Source: Trichoplax sp. H2 (Eukaryota > Placozoa > Uniplacotomia > Trichoplacea). From it: DNA of 64,000 bases. Location: positions 620,001-684,000 of the forward strand of contig NOWV01000018.1 in the NCBI GenBank assembly GCA_003344405.1. Direction: 5' to 3'. The notes beneath the pieces were generated by a model that saw only the letters and a list, made by a program, of their open reading frames with translations, ran no database searches and had not been told where the DNA came from. Position numbers and translations under genes: made by a program. Positions 14,100 to 26,043 of the stretch are shown piece by piece; position 1 is the first letter of the stretch, and each line of letters begins with the position of its first letter.

Positions 14100-16576
14100 T
14101 TAATCTTCACTTGTGGGATGAATAAGTTTGAAACCCGATACAGTCCAATCTGGCTCTGCACCGGTTGTAAATTCTCGCTTGTATCTAAGCATTGCATTGT
14201 AGGAAAGAAGAAGGGTAATATAAAAGTTACTGTATTTCTGATTTTACTATTTAATAAGCCGTAAGTGTTTCTAACCTCACTGATGCCATAATAAATTTCA
14301 TATCATTCCTTAATGATATTCTTCCTTCTTCTGAGAATAACTTTGAACCAACAGTTTCAGGTTGTATAGATGACAAATCAACGTATAGGTACCGAACGCA
14401 TATAAAAATGAATTTTTTACCTATGTGTGATTAACATAGTTTATTAACAAGAGTAATAGTTATAAGATAGCCTTGGTCGGTTTCAGTCGCTCATAAATTT
14501 GTGTAAATTCTAGGTAATTTCAATCATAAAACAATTTTACTTGGCAAATTAGCAATTACCTTCAGGTTCATAAATTATTGTTATTATAGATGGAAAAACC
14601 CTAAAGATTTGGGTTAAAGGTTGTCCGTTATAATTTAAAATATTACGTATATCCCATCCACGACGGTCTAGGGTCGTTTTGCACTGTTTAGCAGAAGCTT
14701 TTGCCTAAATCAGTAAAAGAGGTTATGGCTTATGTTAGATAACCATTTCCTTTCCTGTTGGTAAATAATTAACTAATTCTTAAGATTAAGCTTAATCATC
14801 TAGAGATTTCGAACTTGAAATTTGACATATCAGTTTACTATTCAAACGATCAAAAGTTTTGATGGTATCTAAGTTTGAAATTTACGGTAATGTCTTTTAA
14901 TATTACTAAAGATAGTACTAGCAGAATATCTCTGTATTGGTAAGCACCTTAATTGAACTTTAAATACATATATCTACATAATGGTATCCCTCGATCAAGT
15001 TGCCTTACTTCTGGACTGAGTAAATCTTCAATCCTTGAATAATCATCGGTAGAGATTGCATCACAAATCATTTTCATAGCCTAGATAGTGCGGAAAATAA
15101 TAGCAGCGTTAAATACTTACAGCAATGTAGATGTATACTGCGTATAAATGCGAGCACAAAAGATATCTAATCCATTCACTTAAATTAGAAATCGTTCCAT
15201 ATGTTATAGCTATGATGGTCGCTATCTATGCTATTGAGGTAATCCTAAAGTCTATATATTCATATAGTCAAGGTCCATTTCTCTGAAATATGTCAATTTT
15301 TGTTGTGCAGTAGCAGTATTAAATGATAAGAAAGTAGAGAGTACGTCACACAGTATTTTGAAGTTCTGTAGTAGTTCTTTGTACAGATTGTTGATTTAAG
15401 AAAGTGGTCTCTAAAATTAGTAAAACTGTAATACTATACGAGCAAGATGATCGACCAGATATTTGTACTGACTGCCCATTTCAAGTGTTAGTACAGCATG
15501 TATACTTACCTGATAAATTGCAAAGTATAGGCGTTACTAGGGGTTCTTTTTTGTAAGATTTGTGAATTGCAGTACTGTAATATAATAGCATGGAATAACA
15601 TAGCGAAGGTGTTTTGAAGCTATATTCGATGAGCCCTTAACTTGTAGCTGTGCTACAGTAGAATAAAATACTTTAGTGCAAATTAGATAGAAGTACCTAA
15701 TTTACCTATACATACATGTAAATCATAAACTATAAACTACACTCCTAAGAGGAAGTCCTTTCCTCTAAGATTTGTAGAATTAGAGTCATATAGGAGCATT
15801 GACTGACGATGGAACGATATAGTCCATGTCCTATTTTCAAGCTATTTAGAAAGCCTCAACCCGCAGTTGTACTACTGTAAACTAAGTCATCCATGCCAGA
15901 TAATAGCACCTATACGTTTAGGTGAATGGTAAACGACAGCATGCACACAAAACTCGAGATTCTTGTCTATTAGCACCTACTGTATTTAGTATCCTTCAAC
16001 TGGTATTTGTGTGGATACCAACTGGTCAGCTATTTTCGTAAAATTGTATAACTTAATGAACTAGTATCAAGTTGAGAAGGATTTACTTTTCAACTAATGT
16101 ACAATAGACTAGATGCAATTTCAATTGTATAAGTAGTTGTAGCTATTTAGCTATTTCTCTACCTGGTTGGCACCTTCTAAGAATGAATCCTTACTAAAGT
16201 CATGACCAAGCACTCTTCCTAGTAAGAAGAATGTAACAGCAGTTTTAATGGGTCTTGTCAAACCTGCTAGATCAACTGTAACAATTTTGGTTTCTCCGGC
16301 AGGATTATCACTTCTATTATTGTCGTTATTTAAGTTGGGACTGGTTCGATTGACAAATAATCGATGATGTTGAAGATTGGCGTTGAATGTTGTTGCAAAG
16401 TAGTGCTTGGATTTTCCATGGCTAAAACGAATAATATGGTATGGTTTTCTACTCCAATCGAATGAACACGCGTGTGAAATTGATCGAACTCCAATAAGTG
16501 TTAATCTATTACGATAATGTAATCCATACTTCGTACAATTCCTAGCTAAAGAACTGTTGCAAGCTAAAAAGACCAT
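14100..16576 (-). CDS. MAIP1: MAIP1 (C2orf47), matrix AAA peptidase-interacting protein
   Basis: MAIP1 sits in the mitochondrial matrix, where it helps sort EMRE and binds the m-AAA protease. Five exons: 16163-16576, 15009-15080, 14560-14704, 14276-14420 and 14100-14184, 286 residues in all, close to the human length. Exon 1 starts with ATG at 16576 and encodes a basic, hydroxylated leader rich in Arg, Ser and Asn and poor in acidic residues, which suits a mitochondrial presequence. It ends in a segment with FFLLGRVLGHDFSKDSFLEG, matching the human ..FDPEFSIKDFTEGAKQ region. The Tim44-like fold follows (YEPEGKKFIFICVRY), and the last exons encode the hallmark RYKREFTTGAEPDWTVSGF, very like the human YEFQREFTQGVKPDWTIARI. 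Phases are consistent. Intron 1 is about 1.1 kb. Confidence 0.9.
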
Positions 16577-17279
16577 GATGATGACGATGATAATAACTAG
16601 ATTACAGTACGATGATCTGTCCTTGCAGTAGACAGCACACTTATCCTTCAGCTAGTTTTTGAGCAGACACTCCAATCTTCGATCCACTCCCTCTTAAACA
16701 AGTCCGCTACAAGTTAACTCAAGTAGTTTATTGCCACTTTCTTCCAGGTAGGCTGATGCAGTAAATACTGTCTTCAAAGTTTAGCTTGAACTAGATTGAA
16801 AATAATCAAAAGGATGAGTATTAAACCAACTGTTTCAGTAAGCCACTTGGCTGGTCCAGGCCACCATGTTTGTTAGCTGGAGCTGATGTTGAAGGTCGTT
16901 CTTATGTTGAATTGTATAGACACCGAGGCACTAGTTGAAAGATAGTATATATAGTATGGGATTATGGGACTGTTTAGTAGCCATGATAAGATTTTGACTA
17001 TTTATAATTAATGTATAGTACAGTACTGATTCCTGATTCTTGCAATACTAACAAATCCAATATGGCATTATAGTGCTGTACAGTGTAGTATATAGTGATC
17101 CGTATGGATAGCAGTAATGCTTAATTAATTCATTAATTAATGTATAACATAAATTAATTAGCTGTCCTGGAGTTGCAAATTTAGACATTTGCAATGCTGC
17201 ATCGATATTGATTTATTATAATCAATTCATTAATTAATCATTTACAATGTAGCAAATAACCAGTTCTCCATGCATTAGT

Positions 17280-17860
17280 TTCTCCACCAAGGTGCTGCCA
17301 TACTATACAAATCTACAGTTATATACCTAATGCAGGCGAGCCTTTGCAATCTCCCAATCTAGCCTCATTTGTCATTTCTTTTTCTGTAAATCTACCAAGG
17401 TGCTGCCATAGTGCCATACTATACAAATCTACACTTATATACCTAATGCAGACGAGACTTTGCAATCTTGCAATCCAGCCTCATTTGTCATTTCTTTTTC
17501 TGTAAATCTATCAAGGTGCTGCCATACTGTAAAAATCTACAGTTATATAGCTAATGCAGACGAGACTTTGCAATCTCGCAATCCAGCCTCATTTGTCATT
17601 TCTTTTTCTGTAAATCTACCAAGGTGCTGCCATACTGTAAAAATCTACAGTTATATACCTAATGCAGACGAGACTTTGCAATCTCGCAATCCAGCCTCAT
17701 TTATCATTTCTTTCTCAGTAAATCTATCAAGGTGCTGCCGCACTGTATAAATCTACAGTTACATAGCTAATGCAGGCGAGACTTTGCAAGGTGCTGCCAT
17801 ACTGTAAAAGTCTACAGTTATATAGCTAATGCAGGCGAGACTTTGCAGCCTAATTTGTCA
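17280..17860. repeat. Tandem array, 108-bp unit, about five copies
   Basis: The block GGTGCTGCC recurs at 17291, 17399, 17515, 17623, 17731 and 17790. That gives spacings of 108, 116, 108, 108 and 59, so the last unit is cut short. Each unit also carries CAATC(C/T)(A/C)GCCTCATTTGTCATT, a T-rich tract, and TCTACAGTTATATA(C/G)CTAATGCAG. Copies differ by only a few bases, so the array is young. Because 108 is a multiple of three, an open frame runs through several copies. It has no coding character, and I do not call it a gene. Confidence 0.85.
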
Positions 17861-18839
17861 TTTCTTTTTCAGTAAGTAACACAACCCAGGTTCATTTTAT
17901 CGTTTCAAAAGTTCAATCTAAACATACGTCGGATTGCAAGCGACAGCTAGCCTAGCTGCTAACACTGCTACTCATGTTGACGACCCTTAGATCATTTGAT
18001 AATATTAATCGATGAAATGCATGCTGCTGTAGTCTCGACTGGTTAACGTAAAGACAGCATGCTACATACGATTGTCATGATAACATCACGTCGAAAATCG
18101 ATCATTACAATAATTAATTACTATTAATACCCTAAGTTGTACATTCAAGCTTATGTCTGGGCAATTGCAAGTTTTTGCAACTAGTATTTCAATAGTTCAA
18201 CCGTCAGCTTCGAAAAAATGAATACTGCACTTGGTTAAAAATACGAGAAACACCTCCATTTTGAATACACGAGTAGAGCTTATGCTGGAAAACATGGCCA
18301 ATGATTCGATATAGAGCATTTGGCATTTGTTACGCTTGTCTGATACTAAGTAGAGTTCGTCGAATCGAATCGAATGTTAAACCCTAGCTTGAGCAGTCAG
18401 TAACTTACTGATGATGCACTACCTGGTCCATTAATTAATAATATTTTTGTAATACATAATGCAAAGAATTTGCAAACACCTATTTCTGAAATCTCAATAT
18501 TGCAAGGCCTATGCACCGAATACTTTAAGGATCCCTGAGGAGTGCTCAACTCCTCTAGAATTAATTGAAAAAAGAACGAATGCAGTATGCTTCGATTGAG
18601 TGATATACTGTAGCATATATATTGTCATATATAATAAGGCATAGGGCAACAAGTATCGTCCATTATATAATTATTATTAATGTCAATGATTATGTTGCAG
18701 CTAAAAGCCTAAACCCGGATATTAAGCATATAACAGACCGAAATGATCCGATATAAGTTTAGTCTGATTCAGCCTTACAGTATAACTTCCGTCGAGCAAT
18801 AAAATCGATTAATACGATTAATGTTATACTGATATAGCC

Positions 18840-19075
18840 AGCTAAAGGCCGAAATTCAAACATTTTTTCCTCTTAATTCCGACTTGGCCAGTTATTACTC
18901 GTATGCATAATCCAACTTAGGCATACAGTAGCAGCCTACCTAAAGCTAGAAAACTCAACTATTTTTCCTCTTAACTTAGACTTAGCCGGCTATTATGCAT
19001 AATCAAGCTTAATTATAGCTAGCTAAAGCCCAAAATTCAAATATTTTCCCTCTTAATTCGGACTTTAACCCCCAA
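18840..19075. repeat. Degenerate tandem repeat, about 80-100 bp unit
   Basis: Three copies share a (G/C)CTAAAG(G/C)C..AAATTCAAA(C/T)ATTTT...CCTCTTAA(T/C)T core. The CCTCTTAA block starts near 18869, 18967 and 19049. No coding potential is seen. Confidence 0.5.
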
Positions 19076-20029
19076 TTCAAGTCTGCATCATCATTCAACT
19101 TGTAGAGTCTAGTTTCTCTTTTACGTAGGTTACGCCATGATGAGACTACTGTAGCTAGAAGCTATCGATACTGTATAGTGTACAAGACACTAGCGAGCAT
19201 ACTATACTGAATAGTGTATTCCAAGACTTCGGATTATGTTGTGTCAATACCGGAAGTACTGAGACTACAATATCGTTGTCATAGTATCCGACTTCCATCT
19301 TTCCTTCTTGTTTGATCATTTATTATTCAGCAGAAAACTGCTGCGTCGATGCTTTTGACCTTCCCTCTTGCTTTCATCAGGGTAAGCTTTTCCTCTTCTA
19401 CAGTATTGGAAGTTGTAAAGACGCTCAAGTACTTTCTTGTAGCGTTGTATTGTGTTGAAACTCTATTTCTATCTCTTAGTTTAGCTTTTGCAAGAAAAAC
19501 CCTATTTTCATTATCGTTGTTGTTACTCTGCTACCTTGTCAAATTATGGAGGAAGGTTTGTCAATTTTGGATATTCTACATGTGTTAGTTAATCATTATT
19601 GAGAAATTAGTGATCGTATACTACATCAAGTATCTATAGTAGATGATAAATTACTAGAAGAATGATGGAATGTAGCAACAGATAGGAAGATAGATGTCAT
19701 CCATGACTAGATTTTCACCTGATCAATAGCCAGTATTCGGTAGTTTATGAATGTATGTAGAATAAAATCTTTTTCGCTCTACTGTGCAGTATACAAGAAT
19801 TATGCTGTAAATTGTACAATAGTCTCTTTCATCAACCTCACACCATATTTCGCACTTTAATATTACCAATCTATGGCAATGGCTTGGTTCTTCTGAATTT
19901 CATGATTACTGCATGATTACTGCGTGATAAAATGACATCAAATCATCACTTATCCAAAGGATATTACTGCAGCTATGGATCATAGACAAGTGTTATTTGT
20001 GCTTTAACATGTTAAAAATACTCTCGATT

Positions 20030-20680
20030 GCATGACTAAACTCCGTATTAAACCTCTCTCATACCATATTTATGCTACGTACAAATGTACATGAAATTGA
20101 TATTTACTTGTACAGTCTTTCCAATGCATGTATATATATATTGCACAATCTATTAATATAGAAATGCAAAACAAAATACAGTAGATCATCACTATCCTGG
20201 TGGTTTTGAAAGTCACAGTTATGTTACGTGCAAGGGTATAGTGTATGAAATTCGCTTTGATGGCTTGCCAATATCGGATAATCCAGATGTTCAAAAATAG
20301 GCACCAATGTACAGTAGATCCACCTTATGGCTTTGAAAAACTAGGTTTATGGTATATGCAAGAAGACATGCTATTTCAATTCATAGTTTCTTAATTGAAA
20401 CCAACAAGATACAATATAAATAAAGAAAAAAGGGAGCTAAAATGCAGTAGGTCATCCAATCCTAACGGCTTTGAAATCATATTTATGCTACATGAGAGAA
20501 TAAATGAAACCCACATTTTCGATCTCTTGATTATCCGGATGTGGGTGTGAGGATTCAGTCTGAATTTTGAAAAATAGAAGCCAGAATAACATTAGGTTGC
20601 CTGAATCCCTAATGGCTTTAACTCTTTGTTTATCAGATGTACAATAATAATACACTTGCTATCTTCGTCAGATCCAAGGC
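20030..20680. repeat. Degenerate tandem repeat, about 130-170 bp unit
   Basis: Four or more copies share a GTAG(A/G)TC(A/C).. block followed by (G/C)GCTTTGAAA..(C/T)A..TTTATG(C/G)TA. Examples lie near 20060, 20182, 20311, 20447 and 20595. Divergence is high and frames are interrupted, so no protein is proposed. Confidence 0.45.
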
Positions 20681-21356
20681 AATATAGTCTAGCCATAACC
20701 AATTATAGCAAAGATGCTATAAGCCTGTAATAAAACCTGCTCTACTTACTGTAATTAAAGTGTAGTTCATGCAAGTAATTTTAGAATAGCAGATTTTATT
20801 ACTGGTTCTCTATCGATTGCGATACTACGTAGATAATAGTACAACAAGCTCCAAGCCGCCTCCAACAGACAAGGAAAACTTCCTACAACAGCAGATCTTA
20901 GAAAAGAAGGACTAAGAACAACAATGACAGCAAAGTGTAGCTGCTTAAATATGTTACCTAACTTGTTTACAACATGATAATTGCGAAAAACATAATTCAA
21001 CACTTACAGAACTTAGTATGAGAATAAAATGATATGATTAGTATCATATTCTACGAAGCTGAAATCAACATACTTGAATTATCACAAACATTACTTATAT
21101 ATATATCTATTATTGTTAACAACCCTAGATTTTGGTATTATTTTAAGTTATATCTAATTCACCTCTACATAATATGTTGACAACAATAGCTTGTCTAACA
21201 GCTTGACTACAAAGCCGAAAATATGGTAGCCAGCCAAAATATTAATAGCTTTTCATACAGCATTTACATTTTATGTACTGGAATGCGTAGAATAGTTTAA
21301 ATCTAGCAAATAGATCAATCATTTACATGTCATAGGATATAGCTGGTTACGATGAA

Positions 21357-21387
21357 ATGATGAGATTGCATTTCGTAACTGATACTG
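21357..21387 (+). other. Possible initiating exon of ARB2A
   Basis: ATG at 21357 opens a ten-codon frame that ends in phase 1 before a GTAAAT donor. This is the phase needed to join the first tandem exon at 21599. There is no homology support. Internal ATG codons inside the tandem exons could serve as starts instead. Confidence 0.2.
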
Positions 21388-21499
21388 GTAAATTAGCTTT
21401 GTCAACATGCTAAAGTAACCTAAAACGTACATTACAAAAGTACCAAATAGCTAAAATTGTTGCAATTTGTTGAAAACCAGAAAATTAAAATTTCCAATG

Positions 21500-23030
21500 T
21501 AATTAACCTTGGTGTAGCATGAGTATATGTTGAGAGTAAATTAAAACAAAATATACGTTTAAGTTTGTTTAAAATCCAATAAATCCGTGCTACTGTAGAT
21601 ACACAGACACTAACTATGGACTTAAATGATGAAACTGCCTCTCAAGATGCTGAAATTACTAAGCAAGGTAACAAAAAGTTTCCACTTATAAGTAGAGAAT
21701 TGATATTCCCATGTCCGATTAAAATCTAACAAGAAACTCACATCACATTACATGTAGAGACACAAACTATGGACACAAAGGAAGATAATATCTGCCAAGA
21801 TGCCGCTGAAGAAGGTGAGAGAAGCTCTTTTTCGCTGTCAGAGAAATTTTTAGTTTTTATCTTAAATATCAGGATTACGTATGACTATATTTATAAAAGA
21901 TTGCTCTATCGATAGCTGGTTAATATCATTGTCACACGGCTAATACACAACAACTCGCAGATAATCACTTTCACTTATATCACATTTACAGGGGCCATAT
22001 AGTTATATAGCACTTTACTTATTCTGCTTGCTAAATAAACTAGCATTACAAGATATCGATACAGTGATCAATGAGAATATTCATGACACTTTTTTATCTA
22101 CACTGAGAGTAATAAAAATATGCATTTAAATTTGTTTATAATCCAATAAATTGGTGTACCATGAGTATATGTTGAGAGTAACAAAAATATACATTTAAAT
22201 TTATTTAAAATCCAATAAATCCGTGCTACTGTAGATACACAGACACTAACTATGGACTCAAATGATGAAACTGCCTCTCAAGATGCTGAAATTACTAAGC
22301 AAGGTAACAAAAAGTTTCCACTTATAAGTAGAGAATTGATATTCCCATGTCCCATTAAAATCTAACAAGGAACTCACATCACATTACATGTAGAGACACA
22401 AACTATGGACACAAAGGAAGATAATACCTGCCAAGATACTGCTGAAGAAGGTGAGAGAAGCTCTTTTTCGCTGTCAGAGAAATTTTTAGTTTTTATCTTA
22501 AATATCAGGATTACGTATGACTATATTTATAAAAGATTGCTCTATCGATAGCTGGTTAATATCATTGTCACACGGCTAATACACAACAACTCGCAGATAA
22601 TCACTTTCACTTATATCACATTTACAGGGGCCATATAGTTATATAGCACTTTACTTGTTCTGCTTGCTAAATAAACTAGCATTACAAGATATCGATACAG
22701 TGATCAATGAGAATATTCATGACACTTTTTTATCTACATTGAGAGTAATAAAAATATGCATTTAAATTTGTTTAAATCCAATAAATCCGTGCTGCTTTAG
22801 ACACACAGACATTAGCTATGGACTCGGATAATGAAATTACCTCTCAAGATATTGGAATTACTAAGCATGGTAAAAGAAATTTTCAGCTCATAAGTAGAAG
22901 AATTAGTATTACCTTATCTCATTAAAATCTAACAAGGAATTCACGTCACCTTACATGTAGAGACACAAACTATGGACTTAAATGAAGATAATACCAGCCA
23001 AGATAGTGCAACCGCTAAAAAAGGTGAGAA
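21500..23030 (+). repeat. Higher-order tandem duplication carrying six phase 1-1 exons
   Basis: A unit holding two related mini-exons (A then B) is present three times. A exons: 21599-21667, 22235-22303 and 22801-22869 (69 nt each). B exons: 21758-21814, 22394-22450 (57 nt) and 22961-23023 (63 nt). Copy 1 to copy 2 offset is 636 bases and copies 2 to 3 about 566. Units 1 and 2 are nearly identical, while unit 3 is more diverged. Every exon follows an AG (mostly TGTAG or TTTAG), ends in G before GTAACA/GTAAAA (A) or GTGAGA (B), and has length divisible by three. A and B are themselves related. Part of the flank near 22103-22200 is duplicated again. Confidence 0.85.
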
Positions 23031-26000
23031 GAGTTCTTTCTTTACAGTCAGAGAAATTTTCATCTTAAATATTAAGACTGCGTATGATTGTAATTGTAAA
23101 GGATTACTTTTACGACAGTTGGTTAATGTCATTATCACACTGCGGATGATCAATAACTCACACATAATCCTTATTACATATATCATATTTGCAGAGGCCA
23201 TTAAATTATACATCACTTTACTCAATCTACTCGCTCAACAAACTAGCATTACAATAATAAGATATCAATGCAATGATTACTAAGAATATTCTTGACATCT
23301 CTTTATCTACAATTATGGAATTACCATTCAATTCGTTTTGCTATTATTCGATAGTACCAAGTCGACAATCATCTCAAGACTTCCAAAGTGGTACTAGACG
23401 TAATTGCGATGGTATTGATATCATATACGAAAATAATCACATATCTGCAACTTTATTAAATCATCATGCTACCCTTAAATCTTATACATGATATTCTTCT
23501 ATGATACTGCACTTTCAAGATCAATATGAACAAAACTTTCCATCAACACTGGAGGGATTTGGATATAAATTTGATGAAGGTTATGCAGCTATTGTTATTT
23601 GATAGTGCCAATAAATAACTGATCATGTGTATCATAGCGTTACGAAAATTGAAAAAGATTTCTGTAATAATTATAAGTATTGAAGTCACTTATATACTAG
23701 TAGTACGTCAATTAATTTAAAGTATTCAACGTAACGTTTTGAAAGTAGAATCGGGAAAGATATCAAATTTTTTCTCATATTTTTAAAAGCAGATGGTGAA
23801 TTGAGGGATATAAGCTCGAATAGCCCATTTGTATTCGATGTCTCAAGCAGTAGAAGCTATAATCAGAAACGCTATGAAGCTCTTGGAGAAGTTCGTTGTA
23901 TACTCTATTACACAAATTCTTCGTATAAATTACCCATGCAAGTTTACAAACGTTTCAATTCTACCAATTTTTTAAGGTAATTGAAAAGTATGTTTACGAA
24001 CTTCTTGTTAAAGATTGCCATCTGGAAAAGATTACCTTACCGGTTTGTATATTAGATTTTGTTAGTCACTGATATATAACGTTGGGGGAACTCGACGCCT
24101 ACGAGTGCAATGCAAACTTAGTTAACTCTATTTTTAGGTTGATCACAAGAAAGACGAACCCACGAACTTCATTTTCGTTAGCGACGATGCTAAGACTAAT
24201 CGAGAGAAATTAATGATTCTAATTCATGGCTCTGGCGTAGTTCGAGCTGGTCAATGGGCAAGACGGTATATGATATTAGTATCATTGTTGTACAATATAG
24301 TAAAGCTGATACCGATGTCAATATTCAAATCAACCTACTGTATAATACTCAAAATGATTTTATTCTTGGTTGATTAGCCTAATCATCAATGATAATCTCG
24401 AGAGTGGCACTCAAATTCCATATATAAAAAGAGCGCAGCAGGTTTGCAATAGCTATAAAACAAGTTTTGACTTATCCATTTTTAACAAATATCATAAAGT
24501 TACTATATTATAATCTCATATACGAGTGTAAGACTGTAAGTAATCAAACCATAGTCTAATTTGTAGCAATAACTCCCTTCAACATGTAAGAACGTATCAA
24601 ATATCGATTGAAAGATACTTTGTATGCGCTATGGTGATATCACTATTCTATACGTTTACTGCTGTAATGTCGACATTTAAGCGTAACGCTGGTATGGTTT
24701 TATGGTATTAGTTGACCTATATGCTTATTACTGAATAAGAGGTTTATAACGAATTTATCTCTGCGATTTTACCTCAAAAGTATCCGGCTAGACATAAAAA
24801 TAGAATTTACATTGCTTATAGTATATAAAGTATACATTGTACATGAATAATAAGTTTGTGATAAATGGAATCTTTGTAAATTATTAATACAAACTCTTTA
24901 AAACTTTCAAGGAGGCAGTTTATGTTTTAGCAAATATATACATACAATTTATGTTAGGTTTGGTATGATAAGAGGCTACTTAACTTAATGTCATATCCTA
25001 ATGTTCAAATTGTTATGATGGTCTTTTAGGAAGGTTATGGTGTAGTCGTATTAAATACCAATTATAACTATGACGAAAAGAGGAGATTTATTAGGGTAAA
25101 TTAAACATGTAGTATAACTAAATGTGATACCGTTGATACTTGCTGTCTAATTCTGTCACTGTTGATATAAATGGAGGCATACGGCTATTTCAATTCTAAT
25201 ACCTTATGCTACCTACTCTGTCAAATGTAAATAAACGTAACTTCTAGTATTTTGAATTAAAATAGGATTTGCTGTATCATTAAAGGGTAAACTAATGATA
25301 GATTAATGTATTACAGGGTAGCGAATGTCCTGAAAATCATTTTGTTTACGTTTGGGATAAAATTATTTCTGAAATGCTGGCTAAAAAAATCTTTATTGTA
25401 GCGCATAGCTATGGGGGCGCTGCTATTGTGAACACGGTATTGGAGTCATTGGGTTTAAATTTCAGAGGCTTTACTTACTTCGAAAAAATTTTAACTTTTA
25501 TTAATTTCAAGTCAATGTACAGTTATCTAGAGCAAATGAGTGTGTCCTGCAAAGAATATCTGCTATCGCTTTAACGGATTCAGTGCACAGTCTTCATGAA
25601 ATGAAAACCAGAAGATTCCCGGTATTCTGGAGAAAGGTAGTTAAATCGCTACTAATATAGTTTGTATCCGACCGAGAGATTTTTCAGTAACACGCGTATG
25701 ATTTGCTCATGGTGTCATCGGTAAAAGATTCGAAAATGGATATATATTGATTTATAGGTTGCTGTAAATTGGGTAACATCCAGTCAAAAGACTGATACAG
25801 TCCTTTCTACGGGAAACGATATTGATTGTCAATGTCGATCGGCGGGTAAGGTGATACCTTATGCTGAAAGAGCTTTATACTACTTTATAGCAGTAAATTT
25901 TTCCGTGGAATGCTCTATGTATCACCCATTTAAAATTGCATGATTGCTATGTAGGGGTGACGAAGCATGAAGAAACTTCCTTTGGAGCTTTCAATGCGGT

Positions 26001-26043
26001 ATTCAAGTATTTTTCACAGAAGGCGAAAAAGACTAATAATTAA
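21599..26043 (+). CDS. ARB2A: ARB2A (FAM172A) family alpha/beta-hydrolase-like protein with repeated N-terminal exons
   Basis: The family is nuclear/ER and linked to Argonaute and splicing; its enzymatic role is unproven. Core exons: 23520-23579, 23793-23890, 23977-24042, 24138-24265, 24378-24441, 25030-25095, 25317-25444, 25531-25636, 25758-25845 and 25955-26043. They encode [40 protein letters not shown]-like [19 protein letters not shown], the FIVAHSYGG elbow and [11 protein letters not shown], all very close to human ARB2A. The donor after 25444 is GTCATT, chosen because it restores exact length with the human protein. Exon 23520 joins in phase to the last tandem exon (22961-23023), giving [11 protein letters not shown] where human has MKKDEPPLDFP. 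If translation starts at the ATG at 22972, the protein has 314 residues. Including all six tandem exons adds about 110 more. The true start is unresolved. It converges on the SNX24-like gene. Confidence 0.9.

Larger units (their letters stand above)
16577..21598. other. 5 kb divergent intergenic region between MAIP1 and ARB2A, full of tandem arrays
   Basis: No exon chain could be built. The stretch contains the 108-bp array at 17280-17860 and two degenerate arrays (18840-19075 and 20030-20680), listed separately. It also has AT-rich inverted ATTAATTAATT tracts near 17121-17160 and 17228-17240. A 78-codon frame at 20767-21003 (-) and a hydrophobic 79-codon frame at 19349-19588 (+) look like chance. 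A possible ATG exon for ARB2A lies at 21357-21387. Confidence 0.55.

Noticed and set aside
17460-17750. 96-codon plus-strand ORF with internally repeated peptide
   Set aside because: It is a by-product of the 108-bp tandem DNA repeat (36 codons per unit), with no conserved motif.
19349-19588. 79-codon hydrophobic plus-strand ORF
   Set aside because: Leu/Ser/Phe-rich translation of a CT-rich tract in a repeat-rich gap, with no ordered domains.
20767-21003. 78-codon minus-strand ORF
   Set aside because: Somewhat amphipathic, but without homology or splice continuation; chance is likely in AT-rich sequence of this length.
22972-23491. ORFs of 103 and 72 codons reading through the third tandem exon and beyond
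   Set aside because: The frame is coding only up to 23023, where a GTGAGA donor follows; the rest is intron read-through.
23500-23520. ATG at 23501 as simple start of ARB2A
   Set aside because: An in-frame TGA lies just upstream, so it is possible. But the AG at 23518-23519 joins in phase to the tandem exon and gives the conserved KKD sequence, which fits the human protein better.
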